A stretch of 32,926 nucleotides of DNA from CABYIR01 sp038103905 (GCA_038103905.1 JAYNZW010000013.1:1-32926); one strand, 5' to 3'; shown: positions 16,274 to 25,797, counted from the first letter of the stretch. A program made the numbers and translations. The notes: generated by a model from the sequence alone, not told the origin.

Positions 16274-17215
16274 ATGAGTCTAGCTTTACTATTTCCAGGT
16301 CAAGGATCACAATTCATTGGTATGGGTAAAGATTTTTCATCAAAATTTACTGTTGCAAATCAGATATTTAGTGACCTAGATCAAATTTTAGACAGACCTC
16401 TAACTGAAATAATGTTTGATGGCAATATTGATGAATTAACACTGACTACCAACTCTCAGCCTGCAATCATGGCCGTAAGCTCAGCTATATTAGAATCTAT
16501 TAGATCTGAAAATTTAATTAATTTTGCCGATGTCAAAGCGGTGGCGGGACATTCTTTAGGTGAGTATTCAGCTTTGTATGCAGCAAACTCTATTTTTTTT
16601 AGAAGTTCAATTGAGTTGTTAGAAGTTCGATCTAGAGCAATGCAAGAAAGTATGCCTGTTGGAACAGGTGGTATGGCTGCTATTATAGGCAAATCAATGC
16701 TAGAAGTTGAAGATCTTTTAGACTCAATAAAAGACTACGGACAAATTTCTATTGCAAATGATAACGCAGATGGCCAGATTGTTGTAAGTGGAGAAATGTC
16801 TGCAATTAATCATTTATGTGATAATTCGAAAGAACTTGGAGTTAAGAGGGCTTTAAAGTTACCAGTTAGCGCACCATTTCATTGTGACCTGATTCAATCT
16901 GCATCTGAAGAATTGTCAAAAGTGATAAATAAATATGAATTTGATGAATTTAAGTATGATTTTTACTCAAATGTAACATCAGAACAATGTTCAAATATAG
17001 AAATACCTGATTTACTGGTTAAACAAATAGTTAGTAGGGTTAGGTGGAGGGAGATCATTGAGAATATGATTAAAAATGGCATTTCTACTTTTATAGAGGT
17101 TGGCCCAGGTAATGTATTATCTAATTTGGTGAAACGGATCAATAAATCTAGCAATACTCTATCAATAAGTAAGGTAGAAGATTTAGAAAAATTGAATACA
17201 ATAGATCTCAGATGA
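16274..17215 (+). CDS. fabD: malonyl-CoA:ACP transacylase
   Basis: FabD moves malonyl from CoA to acyl carrier protein, supplying the extender unit for fatty acid elongation. The 313-residue protein has the opening FPGQGSQ (residues 7-13), nucleophile motif GHSLGEYS with Ser94, and the catalytic histidine in SAPFHCDL (His203). Length is normal. It opens the fab cluster, with AGGAG four bases before the ATG, and overlaps fabG by 4 bases (ATGA). Confidence 0.97.
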   Translation: MSLALLFPGQGSQFIGMGKDFSSKFTVANQIFSDLDQILDRPLTEIMFDGNIDELTLTTNSQPAIMAVSSAILESIRSENLINFADVKAVAGHSLGEYSALYAANSIFFRSSIELLEVRSRAMQESMPVGTGGMAAIIGKSMLEVEDLLDSIKDYGQISIANDNADGQIVVSGEMSAINHLCDNSKELGVKRALKLPVSAPFHCDLIQSASEELSKVINKYEFDEFKYDFYSNVTSEQCSNIEIPDLLVKQIVSRVRWREIIENMIKNGISTFIEVGPGNVLSNLVKRINKSSNTLSISKVEDLEKLNTIDLR

Positions 17216-17931
17216 AAAACGTATTAATCACAGGGGCTACCGGTGGAATTGGATCTGCAATTTTAGATATTTTTTATAAAAATGGATTTAATATTATCGC
17301 CTCTGGAACAAACGAAGGCAAGCTAAAGAAATTGCAGGACAAATATTCTGAGCGAGTCTCAGCAATAAAATGTGATCTATCAGACGAAAATCAAATTAAT
17401 CATTTATTGAGTCAAGTACAAGCGAGCTGCGATAGTATTGACATACTCATAAATAATGCAGGAATTACAAAAGATAATGTTTTTTTAAGAATGCAAAAAG
17501 ATCAATGGGATGATGTGATAAACGTAAATTTAAATTCTAATTTTCTTCTGACTAAGCTAGTAATTAAGGGAATGATAAAGAAAAGGTGGGGTCGTATTGT
17601 TAATATCACTTCAGTTGTAGCTAAGATGGGTAATCCCGGCCAAGCAAATTATGTTGCTTCAAAATCAGCTATTGAGGGCTTTTCTCGAACTCTTGCGCAA
17701 GAAGTTGCATCAAGAAATATTACTATTAATTGTGTCGCCCCTGGTTTTGTTGATACAGATATACTCAGTACTATTGAACCCGAAAAACTCAAAGATATGA
17801 CCAAAAATATACCTGTGGGTCGAATTGGAACTCCAGAAGATGTTTCAAACGCAGTTTTCTTTTTGTCTTCAGAAGAATCATCATATATTACAGGTCAAGT
17901 TATTCATGTTAATGGTGGCTTGACAATGTGA
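17212..17931 (+). CDS. fabG: 3-oxoacyl-ACP reductase
   Basis: FabG is the NADPH-dependent reductase of the fatty acid cycle. The 239-residue SDR has the cofactor motif GATGGIG (8-14), NNAG (81-84), Ser134, and the catalytic Tyr147 and Lys151 in ANYVASKSA. The C-terminus (GQVIHVNGGLTM) is the classic FabG end. In contrast to the YciK-like SDR elsewhere in the window, all catalytic residues are intact. It overlaps fabD by 4 bases and is followed by acpP after 43 bases. Confidence 0.97.
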   Translation: MKNVLITGATGGIGSAILDIFYKNGFNIIASGTNEGKLKKLQDKYSERVSAIKCDLSDENQINHLLSQVQASCDSIDILINNAGITKDNVFLRMQKDQWDDVINVNLNSNFLLTKLVIKGMIKKRWGRIVNITSVVAKMGNPGQANYVASKSAIEGFSRTLAQEVASRNITINCVAPGFVDTDILSTIEPEKLKDMTKNIPVGRIGTPEDVSNAVFFLSSEESSYITGQVIHVNGGLTM

Positions 17932-17939
17932 CGATTACT

Positions 17940-17970
17940 ATTATTAACAAGGAAAATTATTAACAGGAGA
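17940..17970 (+). promoter_or_regulatory. tandem ATTATTAACA direct repeat carrying two purine-rich ribosome binding sites before acpP
   Basis: The 10-base sequence ATTATTAACA occurs at 17940-17949 and 17956-17965. Each copy runs into a Shine-Dalgarno-like stretch: AAGGAAA at 17949-17955 and AGGAGA at 17965-17970. The second lies four bases before the acpP ATG at 17975 and is the probable working site. The duplication fits the very high translation demand for ACP. Confidence 0.5.
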
Positions 17971-17974
17971 TGTT

Positions 17975-18208
17975 ATGAGCGAGATTGCAGATAAGGTAAA
18001 AAATATAATAGCTGAGCATTTAGGAATAGATGATCTAGGTAAATTAACAGATGATGCCAAATTCATTGATGATTTAGGTGCTGATAGCTTAGATACAGTT
18101 GAGTTAGTTATGGCTTTTGAAGAGGCTTTTAACGTAGAAATTCCTGATGAAAAAGCTGAAACAATTTTGACAGTGGGTGATGCCATAGCTCATCTTGAAG
18201 CCAAGTAG
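17975..18208 (+). CDS. acpP: acyl carrier protein
   Basis: ACP carries growing acyl chains on a 4'-phosphopantetheine arm. The 77-residue acidic protein has the attachment motif GADSLDTVEL with Ser38, flanked by the usual helices (SEIADKVKNIIAEHL at the start, TVGDAIAHLEAK at the end). A strong AGGAGA site lies four bases upstream. It sits between fabG and fabF, the standard order. PanB earlier in the window contributes to the cofactor this protein needs. Confidence 0.98.
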   Translation: MSEIADKVKNIIAEHLGIDDLGKLTDDAKFIDDLGADSLDTVELVMAFEEAFNVEIPDEKAETILTVGDAIAHLEAK

Positions 18209-18231
18209 TTCAATTAAAATTTTTCTTTTTC

Positions 18232-19491
18232 ATGAATCGTGTTGTTGTCACAGGTATGGGGATAGTTTCTCCTCTTGGATGCGGTGTTTCCCATAATTGG
18301 TCCTCTCTTATTAGCGGTATTTCAGGTGCAGGTACTATTACCTTATTTAACCCTGAAAATTACAAATGCAAAGTCGCGTGTGAAGTACCTTTAGGTGATG
18401 GTAGCAACGGGACTTTTAATTCTGAACAATGGATCCCAAAAAAAGATATTAAAAAATACGATGAATTTATTCAATTTTCTTTAGCGGCCTGTGAGCAAGC
18501 ATTCGCTCAAAGTGGTCTGATTATAAATGATAAAGAAATAGCAGAAAGATCTGGTTGCATCATAGGATCTGGTATTGGTGGATTGCCAGGCATTGAAAAA
18601 AATGTAATCAATTTTCATACTAACAACTCAAAAGTAAGCCCTTTTTTTATAACTGGTAGATTAATTAATATGGCAGCAGGATTTGCTTCAATTAAATATA
18701 ATTTACAGGGTGCTAACTATTCAACTGTTTCAGCTTGTGCCTCAGGAGCGCATGCAATTGGTGAATCTGTTCGACTAATTCAGCGAGGTGAATCTGATGT
18801 TATGGTTGCAGGAGGCACTGAAGCAACAATATGTCCAATTGGTATAGAAGGGTTCACTTCATGTAGGGCATTAAGCACTAATTTTAATGACGATCCAGAA
18901 AAAGCATCAAGGCCATTTGATGAGGAGCGAGATGGGTTTGTGATGGGTGAGGGAGCTGGAATATTGATACTAGAGGAGATGGAGTTTGCTAAGAAAAGAA
19001 ATGCAAATATTTTATGTGAAATTATTGGGTATGGCACATCAGCAGATGCATTTCACTATACTTTGCCAGAACCTACCGGAGACGGAGCATATAGAGCTAT
19101 GGAAAATGCATTGAAAGATGCAAACTTAGACATTAATAAAATTTCATATATAAATGCTCACGGCACTTCAACGCCAGCAGGTGATCAAGTTGAAATCAGT
19201 GCAGTAGACAAGCTATTCTCAAATTCCGATAAGAAAGTGCAAATGTCATCTACAAAATCACAAACTGGTCATTTGCTCGGAGCAGCAGGTGCAGTAGAGG
19301 CAATTTATTCAATTTGCTCAATTATAGAAGGTGTGATGCCATTTAATAAAAATCTTAATAATCCATGCAGCCATGAAAATATTGATTTAATAAGAAATGA
19401 GGTTAGAAAATCGAAGTTAGAAAATGTTGTTTCAAATTCTTTTGGGTTTGGTGGAACAAATACGTCTATTATATTCTCAAAATTTGATTAA
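18232..19491 (+). CDS. fabF: 3-oxoacyl-ACP synthase II
   Basis: FabF condenses malonyl-ACP with acyl-ACP. The 419-residue thiolase-fold protein opens VVVTGMGIVSPLG, has the nucleophile Cys169 in VSACASGAH, and both catalytic histidines in NAHGTSTPAGD and TGHLLGAAGA. The glycine-rich end (NSFGFGGTN) is complete. Length is typical. It follows acpP after 23 bases and lies 13 bases before gmk; the genes commonly found between fabF and gmk in Alphaproteobacteria (mltG, yicC) are not here. Confidence 0.97.
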   Translation: MNRVVVTGMGIVSPLGCGVSHNWSSLISGISGAGTITLFNPENYKCKVACEVPLGDGSNGTFNSEQWIPKKDIKKYDEFIQFSLAACEQAFAQSGLIINDKEIAERSGCIIGSGIGGLPGIEKNVINFHTNNSKVSPFFITGRLINMAAGFASIKYNLQGANYSTVSACASGAHAIGESVRLIQRGESDVMVAGGTEATICPIGIEGFTSCRALSTNFNDDPEKASRPFDEERDGFVMGEGAGILILEEMEFAKKRNANILCEIIGYGTSADAFHYTLPEPTGDGAYRAMENALKDANLDINKISYINAHGTSTPAGDQVEISAVDKLFSNSDKKVQMSSTKSQTGHLLGAAGAVEAIYSICSIIEGVMPFNKNLNNPCSHENIDLIRNEVRKSKLENVVSNSFGFGGTNTSIIFSKFD

Positions 19492-19504
19492 TAATAAAGT
19501 ATAA

Positions 19505-20146
19505 ATGAATTATGAAGATCTAAATCATGAGCCGCTTCTTATTGTAGTATCGTCTCCATCTGGAGCTGGAAAAACTTCGGTTTGCAGAGAAATACTCAAA
19601 AATAATGACAGTATTCAAATTTCAATTTCAGCAACAACTCGTAAGCCAAGGCAAAACGAAGTAAATGGGGTTGATTATAATTTTATATCACGAGATGATT
19701 TTCAAAAAAAAATACAAGATAGCCAGTTTTTAGAATATGCCGAAGTATTTGATAACTTCTATGGTTCGTTAAGCAAAGATGTTGAAAAAATCACAAAATC
19801 TAAAAAAGATGTTTTATTTGATATAGATTGGCAAGGCACTCAACAGCTCTATCAGTCAAAACCAAATAATCTTGTTTCAATTTTTATATTACCGCCATCT
19901 AAAGATGAAATAGAAAATAGATTAAGACAAAGAAAAGTTGACTCAGGTGATGATGAGTCAATTATTAATCAAAGAATGTCCAAGTTTAAAGATGAGATAA
20001 GTCATTGGGTTGAGTATGATTATGTGGTTATAAATAATAATTTAGAAACATGTGTAGACGAAATATTAAATATAATTAGGGTTGAAAGAAAAAAGCGCCA
20101 CAGGCAAATTGATTTAGTTGATAAAGTAAGAGAACTTACTTCATAA
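19505..20146 (+). CDS. gmk: guanylate kinase
   Basis: Gmk phosphorylates GMP to GDP. The 213-residue protein has the P-loop SSPSGAGKTS (16-25), the GMP-binding section STTRKPR-like (here SATTRKPRQNEVNG) followed by DYNFIS, the EYAEVFDNFYG motif, and FDIDWQGTQQL. The length is normal. Its last 11 bases overlap the convergent rsmA gene. With ndk, purM and purN it adds to the purine genes of this window. Confidence 0.97.
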   Translation: MNYEDLNHEPLLIVVSSPSGAGKTSVCREILKNNDSIQISISATTRKPRQNEVNGVDYNFISRDDFQKKIQDSQFLEYAEVFDNFYGSLSKDVEKITKSKKDVLFDIDWQGTQQLYQSKPNNLVSIFILPPSKDEIENRLRQRKVDSGDDESIINQRMSKFKDEISHWVEYDYVVINNNLETCVDEILNIIRVERKKRHRQIDLVDKVRELTS

Positions 20147-20915
20147 GTTTTGCTAGCTTGCAATATTCTGTTACTGTTAGATTTTCAGGTCTAAGATTTG
20201 TATTGATTGAAAGCTTTTCTAAATAATGAATATACGGCGACAAAGTTGTTTTAATTTTTTTCCTCCTTTGGCTAAATGCATTTCTAACAAGTATTTCAAG
20301 ATTTTTAATATTCATATCTAGATTTTCAATGTGAGGGGTAAACTCTAAAACTATTCCATCTACTTTTGGCTGAGGATTAAAGATTTTTGATTTTGCCACA
20401 ATTAGTTTTTTAATTTTACAACGTGATTGTGAAATGACTGATAATCTTCCATATTGTTTTGAGCCATGAGCTGCTAAAATTCTTTCACCAACTTCTTTTT
20501 GAAACATAAGATACATTTTTTTATAGAGTGGGGGCCACTTATCGAGCAGAATCCAATTCATCAATAAATTGCTTGATATATTAAATGGTAAATTTCCAAC
20601 GATAATGGAATTTTTTTTTATAAATTTATTAAAATCTATTGTAAGAGCATCCTGGTGAACAACTTTAAGATTTGTGAATTCTTTGGAAAAGATTTTTAAA
20701 TCATCAATTAATCTATCATCTTTTTCTATTACTGATATTTTTTTAATTTTTTTTTTGATTAATTCTTTTGTTAATGCTCCTTTGCCAGGGCCAATTTCAA
20801 TAATTAAGGAATCGCTGTCAGTAATAATCAATGATGATAATTTTTTGAGAAAATTTTCATCTGTTATAAAATTTTGTCCGAGTGATTTTTTAGCAATTAT
20901 GTTATCTTTTTTCAA
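20136..20915 (-). CDS. rsmA: 16S rRNA (adenine1518/1519-N6) dimethyltransferase
   Basis: RsmA (KsgA) dimethylates two adjacent adenines in the 3' end of 16S rRNA late in 30S assembly. The 259-residue protein begins KKSLGQNFITD, has the SAM motif IIEIGPGKGALT and the catalytic NLPFNISS motif, where Phe replaces the more usual Tyr. The C-terminal helical part (FSQRRKKIKTTL…) is present. It is the last gene of the lptF-to-rsmA run and overlaps surA by 14 bases. In most related genomes pdxA lies between surA and rsmA; it is missing here. It converges on gmk with an 11-base overlap. Confidence 0.96.
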   Translation of the reverse strand: MKKDNIIAKKSLGQNFITDENFLKKLSSLIITDSDSLIIEIGPGKGALTKELIKKKIKKISVIEKDDRLIDDLKIFSKEFTNLKVVHQDALTIDFNKFIKKNSIIVGNLPFNISSNLLMNWILLDKWPPLYKKMYLMFQKEVGERILAAHGSKQYGRLSVISQSRCKIKKLIVAKSKIFNPQPKVDGIVLEFTPHIENLDMNIKNLEILVRNAFSQRRKKIKTTLSPYIHYLEKLSINTNLRPENLTVTEYCKLAKLMK

Positions 20916-21516
20916 TATTTGCCTCAGCCCTTAGATCTCTTAAATATTTATCCGATTTTAGCTGAACTTGTTTATTAGTGAGTATTCTTTCTGCAAGTTC
21001 AGGTGATAGAGATTCATCAGTTTTAATGAGTTCATTTATTTCTGTATCTGATATTGATATTGTGTGAAGAAATAGTCCTGCAGTAAGTTGTTCCCAAGCA
21101 ATTGAAGTATTTATTATTTCTTTTAGTACATTAACATCTAAATTATTCTTCATTATTATCTCATATACCTTTTCTTTATTTAATTTTCTTGATTGAAAAA
21201 AGTAATTTTCATAATAATCATTATTTCCATTTTCAATTTTAATATCATAGTCGATTATTTTTGCTTGTTGCAGTTTCATATCGATTAATTCATTTACTGT
21301 TTTACTATACAAGATATCGCCATTCTCCTGAGTAACTTGGATGTTTTTTAAAATTGAATTGATTGCAAAATGTTGAGCAATATCATAATTTGTGATGATA
21401 CTATCATTAACTAAAATTTCTATTTTATGTGTGGATTGATTAGCAAAACTATTAGAGTTAAATACAAAATAAAAAGTAATCAAAAATAAGAAGCTAATTT
21501 TTTTTATGTTAATCAT
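20902..21516 (-). CDS. surA: SurA-like periplasmic chaperone without a PPIase domain
   Basis: SurA escorts outer-membrane proteins, notably LptD, across the periplasm. This 204-residue protein has a signal peptide (cleavage likely after SNSFA, about residue 25), the SurA N-terminal domain beginning KIEILVNDSIITNYDI (about 31-165), and a C-terminal helix (about 173-204, ERILTNKQVQLKSDKYLRDL…) that resembles the very end of full-length SurA. The one or two parvulin (peptidyl-prolyl isomerase) domains that normally lie between these parts are absent; family members usually exceed 300-400 residues. The reading frame is clean and overlaps lptD by 4 bases and rsmA by 14, so this is not an assembly truncation. 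Engineered E. coli SurA lacking both parvulin domains is known to keep chaperone activity. Confidence 0.82.
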   Translation of the reverse strand: MINIKKISFLFLITFYFVFNSNSFANQSTHKIEILVNDSIITNYDIAQHFAINSILKNIQVTQENGDILYSKTVNELIDMKLQQAKIIDYDIKIENGNNDYYENYFFQSRKLNKEKVYEIIMKNNLDVNVLKEIINTSIAWEQLTAGLFLHTISISDTEINELIKTDESLSPELAERILTNKQVQLKSDKYLRDLRAEANIEKR

Positions 21517-23603
21517 ATTTGAGGTCCAAATGTTTTTGATTTTCCAAATGCTTTACTGCTTCCAAAAGGTTTGAGTGTTATTAAAAAACTTAGGCCCTTC
21601 GTATCTTCAATATCTTTAAATTTTGTTAAATCTCGATAATATTTAAAATCAATTGCTAGACAATCATTTTCATAAAATAGTCCAGTTTCATAACCAATAT
21701 TTTTGTTCGAATTTAAATCTCTTTTTCCAGAAAACATAAAATTTAGATCTCTATCAATCTTTATTTTTGCTGCTAATCCAACTTGTTCTGAAGCGGTAGC
21801 GAATTCATTAGATACATAATCATATTCAATTTTTAATACAAAATCTTTTATGTAGGCCGACGATGTAATATTAGATTTGTTTACACTATATTTTTCACGA
21901 TCAATTATAAATTCTACGTTGGAATATATGTCTTTATCAAGATTTATGAAAAGAGAAGTCATTATATCAGAAATTTCATCAGATGTATTTAATCTATCTT
22001 TATTAAATTTAATTGATTGACCAATTATTAAATTTGCATCATACCTATCTTTATAATCAATGAACCACTCCGCTCCATAATTAACTCTTGGTCCACTTTC
22101 CCATTTTGATAGATCTGAAGATCTATTTCGTGAAAAAATATTTGAATTATTTACTTCTAATGCATCTGTATAATTATTATATGGAGCTATTATAGGCATT
22201 AAAATAGGTTTTAAAACTTGAGAAGTGTCACTGTTTATTTTTTTTAGAGGGTAAGTTATCATAGAACCAATTTGTGGAAATATTCTTATTTGATTAATAT
22301 CATTGTTTGAGTTTTCATTCTCGATTGAATGATAAATAACTCTAGTGTCTAAGAAGTTGTTGAATACAAAGCCTCTTTTAGTATCTATTTCTTGATTATC
22401 TAAATTTATTTCAGAGGAGATACTTGTTTTTGTATTTTTATTTAACGATTTTAGTCGCAGGATTTCATTTTTAATATTTATATTAGCATCAATATTAGGA
22501 AAACTTAAGTCTGATACATTATAGGTTAACTTTGGATACAAATATTCCCATTGATTAGTAGCACCCACAGAAAGATGCTTGTAAGATTTTGCCTCAAGCA
22601 AGAAATCATTGCCTTTGAATGTATCTGATATTGTAAATCCACTTGTCAGTACGTCAATTTCATTTATTTGATTCTTTCTCATGTATGTATCATTATTTGA
22701 TGCTTGTATAAAAATATCAAATTTGTCTAAATTACTTTCTAATTCCGCATCTGCAAATATATAGTGCTTTGTTCCTTGCTTATCGTTATTATCATTTATA
22801 TTTGTTTCAACATTAAAAATTCCATTTTTATTCAAAAGTCTAAATTCTGAAGTTAGATAATTTGTACCAGAAGACTGAAATGTTGGTGTAAATGTAAAAT
22901 CTTTATTTCCAGCTAGATTATAAAAATATGGCACACTTATAATTTGACCTAATTTATCGTCTGATTGAAAACTTGGAGCGAGCAATCCTGATCTTTTATT
23001 TACTGAAGGATCAGGATGAGAAAAGTAAGGTGAATAAAGAACAGGGATATTTAAAATGTATAAAGTACTATGATCATAATGCATTGTTTTAGTTTTTTCA
23101 TCATGATAGACGGTTCTTGCTTTCAACTTCCATCCAGGACAGTTCTCAATTAAATAATTTTTTTCAATACACGGCGTATACTGACTATCTTTGATAATAT
23201 TGATACCGTCATGCCTTTTTAGAATACTCCCAACTATCCTTGCGTCATCTTTTAGTCTAATTTTAACATTATTAGCAGATGCTGAGGAAAAATCATCATT
23301 TGACTTAAAATTATCTGAATAATATTTGTTATAATATTTGTCATTTACTATTACATTATCATTTGCTTCAAATGTCATTTTATTTTTGTAAAAAATTGCT
23401 TCATCTGAATTTATTGTCAGTTGATCATTTTTAATAAAAACGTCACCTGATGCATTAACTATGTTATTTTTTTTATCTATTAGGATTCTTTCAGCTGAAA
23501 TATCTATTTCGTTATTAGCTTTTGCGATCAGAATGAATGCTATAGAAATAAAGCTGATTACTAAGTAGATTATAGAAATCTTTCTTACAATTAATAATGT
23601 CAT
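21513..23603 (-). CDS. lptD: LPS-assembly protein LptD
   Basis: LptD is the outer-membrane beta barrel that inserts lipopolysaccharide into the outer leaflet. The 696-residue protein has an N-terminal signal segment (about 1-29), an OstA/LptA-like jellyroll domain (about 30-140, with ISAERILIDKKNN and VNASGDVFI), then the barrel. The junction shows the conserved YTPCIEK, CPGWKLKARTVYHD and VLYSPYFSHPDPSVNKRSG motifs typical of alphaproteobacterial LptD. Two cysteines near the start of the barrel (CIEK and ENCPG) are present. It is coupled by 4-base overlaps to lptG upstream and surA downstream, matching a joint role. It is slightly shorter than many homologues (about 750-800). Confidence 0.93.
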   Translation of the reverse strand: MTLLIVRKISIIYLVISFISIAFILIAKANNEIDISAERILIDKKNNIVNASGDVFIKNDQLTINSDEAIFYKNKMTFEANDNVIVNDKYYNKYYSDNFKSNDDFSSASANNVKIRLKDDARIVGSILKRHDGINIIKDSQYTPCIEKNYLIENCPGWKLKARTVYHDEKTKTMHYDHSTLYILNIPVLYSPYFSHPDPSVNKRSGLLAPSFQSDDKLGQIISVPYFYNLAGNKDFTFTPTFQSSGTNYLTSEFRLLNKNGIFNVETNINDNNDKQGTKHYIFADAELESNLDKFDIFIQASNNDTYMRKNQINEIDVLTSGFTISDTFKGNDFLLEAKSYKHLSVGATNQWEYLYPKLTYNVSDLSFPNIDANINIKNEILRLKSLNKNTKTSISSEINLDNQEIDTKRGFVFNNFLDTRVIYHSIENENSNNDINQIRIFPQIGSMITYPLKKINSDTSQVLKPILMPIIAPYNNYTDALEVNNSNIFSRNRSSDLSKWESGPRVNYGAEWFIDYKDRYDANLIIGQSIKFNKDRLNTSDEISDIMTSLFINLDKDIYSNVEFIIDREKYSVNKSNITSSAYIKDFVLKIEYDYVSNEFATASEQVGLAAKIKIDRDLNFMFSGKRDLNSNKNIGYETGLFYENDCLAIDFKYYRDLTKFKDIEDTKGLSFLITLKPFGSSKAFGKSKTFGPQI

Positions 23604-24697
23604 CTAATAAGCTTCTTCGGCAAAATAATAATTAATAATGAAATTAGAGTTAATAAAATTGGCACAAGTATCTTGGAGATAAATGGACTTATTTGAGAAG
23701 ACAATGATAGTGCATTAGATAGATTTGAGATAAAATAATAAATAAAAATTGTACAAATTGATATGATAATAAGTCCAATTATTTTATCATTATGGTTTAT
23801 CTTTACAGTCAAAGAATTGGCTAAGAATACTAAGCTTAATATAAGGAATGGAAGTAGAACCAGACTATAGTATTGTAATTTATGATCAATGGCCGAATAA
23901 CCAAGCTTTTCTATAAGTTTAATAAATTCATTCAATTGATAAATAGATATATTTTCAGGTGACAGAAGGCTATTTGATATATCCTGGTATTTTATTGTAG
24001 TTTCGTAAATGAGCTCTTCATGAAATTTGGAGCTAGAATACCTTGGGTACTCAGTAACATCATAAAGAGTCCAATATCCATCCTCTAGTATCGCTTTTTT
24101 GCCGTTTAGTCTTCCAGTAAAAGATCCCTTTTGATTATATTCAAGTATCATAAAATTATTTAGTATCTCACCTTCTCTTTCAATAGTTTTTGCATTTAGG
24201 ATACTGGATACATTTTTTGTATTATTATCTTGTTTGAGCCAAATACCATTTTTTGAAATTGATGCAAACTTATTTGTTTGCTTGATATAAGTATAATTTA
24301 ATTCATCATATTTTGAATGAAAAATTGTAACAAGCGGATTGACTGCTAAAACAAATAAGATTGAGATCGTTAAAAAAAGGATTGATGGTGAAGTGAGAAG
24401 TGAATTATTTGTTAATCCAGATGATTTCAATATTGTGTACTCTGATGTTCTAATTAATTTTACTGTTGTAAAAATACAAGAAAAAAAAATTATAATTGGT
24501 ATTATCTCATAGATTAAAGATGGAAAATTATATAGACTTAATTCAAATATAGTACTAGTAGGTACATTTTTGGTAGCCCCTTTTCTAAAGTTTTCTATTA
24601 GATCTCCAGTAAAGGTTAAGAGAGAAAATATTGATAAAACTAGAATGAATCCACTGAGATAATTTTTATACAGATATAAATTTATTTTAGAAAACAT
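23600..24697 (-). CDS. lptG: LPS export ABC transporter permease LptG
   Basis: LptG pairs with LptF and the LptB ATPase to extract lipopolysaccharide from the inner membrane. The 365-residue protein has the YjgP/YjgQ layout: three N-terminal helices (about 14-35, 50-78, 99-120), a periplasmic beta domain (about 130-265), and three C-terminal helices (about 275-360). The motif RTSEYTILKSSGLTNNSLL between helices is typical. It overlaps lptF by one base and lptD by four. Assignment as LptG rather than LptF follows gene order. lptB and lptC are not in the window. Confidence 0.93.
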   Translation of the reverse strand: MFSKINLYLYKNYLSGFILVLSIFSLLTFTGDLIENFRKGATKNVPTSTIFELSLYNFPSLIYEIIPIIIFFSCIFTTVKLIRTSEYTILKSSGLTNNSLLTSPSILFLTISILFVLAVNPLVTIFHSKYDELNYTYIKQTNKFASISKNGIWLKQDNNTKNVSSILNAKTIEREGEILNNFMILEYNQKGSFTGRLNGKKAILEDGYWTLYDVTEYPRYSSSKFHEELIYETTIKYQDISNSLLSPENISIYQLNEFIKLIEKLGYSAIDHKLQYYSLVLLPFLILSLVFLANSLTVKINHNDKIIGLIIISICTIFIYYFISNLSNALSLSSQISPFISKILVPILLTLISLLIIILPKKLIR

Positions 24698-25797
24698 TAT
24701 ATAAAAGACCTAAATTTTTGATAAATATTTTTTTCATAATATAAAATAATCAAAATAAAAATAATTAATATTATAGGACTAAGATAATTTAGATAAATTA
24801 AATTATTTTTTGCTATTAGCATGTTGGAAATTGTAATCTCATAAAACTTTATAAATAATGCAATAATGGAAATAAATGTTATTGGCAAAGTCCATTTTGA
24901 ATCTGGTTTTCTTACCATCTTAAATGTGATCAATGGCAAGATTGAAAATACAAAAATATAAAATGGATTTATTATTCTGTTTTGAAAAGTAGCAAACTCT
25001 TCAGGGCTATTTTTATTTTCTCTTATTTTATTTAATAAATATTCAGTTGACATTTCATCAGGGTATATGTCTTTAACACCTTTTTCATAATATGGAGTTA
25101 AATCTAATTCATAAAATTCAAATTGAATTTCCGAAATTTCTTCATTTTCTTTGTTCAATATCTGCATGAATCCACTTAATAAAACCAAATAACTTTTATT
25201 TTCAATTTTTTTAAACTCACCTTTTTCAGCAATGTATGTAACAGGCTTGAACTGATCTTTATCATCTTGAATTAGTAAGCCTGAAAACTCTTCACCTTTA
25301 ATTTCTTGAATAAAGATAGTTAAGTTTTTTACTGGGCTAATGAATTTTTTTTCTTTAAGTATATTATAATCTACGCCACCTGACCGAATATCTGTTATTT
25401 TATTTCTTAACTCAAGAGAAGAGCTGGGTATAATTAATAATGTAAGAATAAGCTGTAAAATAAAAAGAAAAGATGAAATTAGAATTATTGGCTTTAACAA
25501 TATATTTCTATTAGATCTTCCGGCAGACCAATAAATAAGTAGCTCACTGTCTCCTCTCATTTTATTTAAGGTAAATATGATTGAAATGAAAAGTGAAATT
25601 GGAATTGTAATATTACTGATTTTTGGAATTAACAAAATTATATAAAAAAAATAATCTGATGCGGCAACATTTTCAGTTGTAAACAATTCTAAATATCTTA
25701 GTGCCTGAGTAAGCCAGGCTATTGATGTTAAAATTATTGAAATAAATAGAAAACTTGAAGTAATCTCTTTAATTACGTATAGTGTTGATCTTGACAT
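24697..25797 (-). CDS. lptF: LPS export ABC transporter permease LptF
   Basis: This 366-residue YjgP/YjgQ-family permease starts SRSTLYVIKEITSSFLFI and has three N-terminal membrane helices, a periplasmic domain (about 125-260) and three C-terminal helices, ending IYQKFRSFI. The cytoplasmic loop MRGDSELLIYWSAGRSN corresponds to the conserved coupling-helix region that meets LptB. It is the first gene of a five-gene minus-strand run (lptF-lptG-lptD-surA-rsmA) and is divergent from pepA with a 48-base spacer. Order lptF then lptG before lptD is standard in this class. Confidence 0.93.
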   Translation of the reverse strand: MSRSTLYVIKEITSSFLFISIILTSIAWLTQALRYLELFTTENVAASDYFFYIILLIPKISNITIPISLFISIIFTLNKMRGDSELLIYWSAGRSNRNILLKPIILISSFLFILQLILTLLIIPSSSLELRNKITDIRSGGVDYNILKEKKFISPVKNLTIFIQEIKGEEFSGLLIQDDKDQFKPVTYIAEKGEFKKIENKSYLVLLSGFMQILNKENEEISEIQFEFYELDLTPYYEKGVKDIYPDEMSTEYLLNKIRENKNSPEEFATFQNRIINPFYIFVFSILPLITFKMVRKPDSKWTLPITFISIIALFIKFYEITISNMLIAKNNLIYLNYLSPIILIIFILIILYYEKNIYQKFRSFI

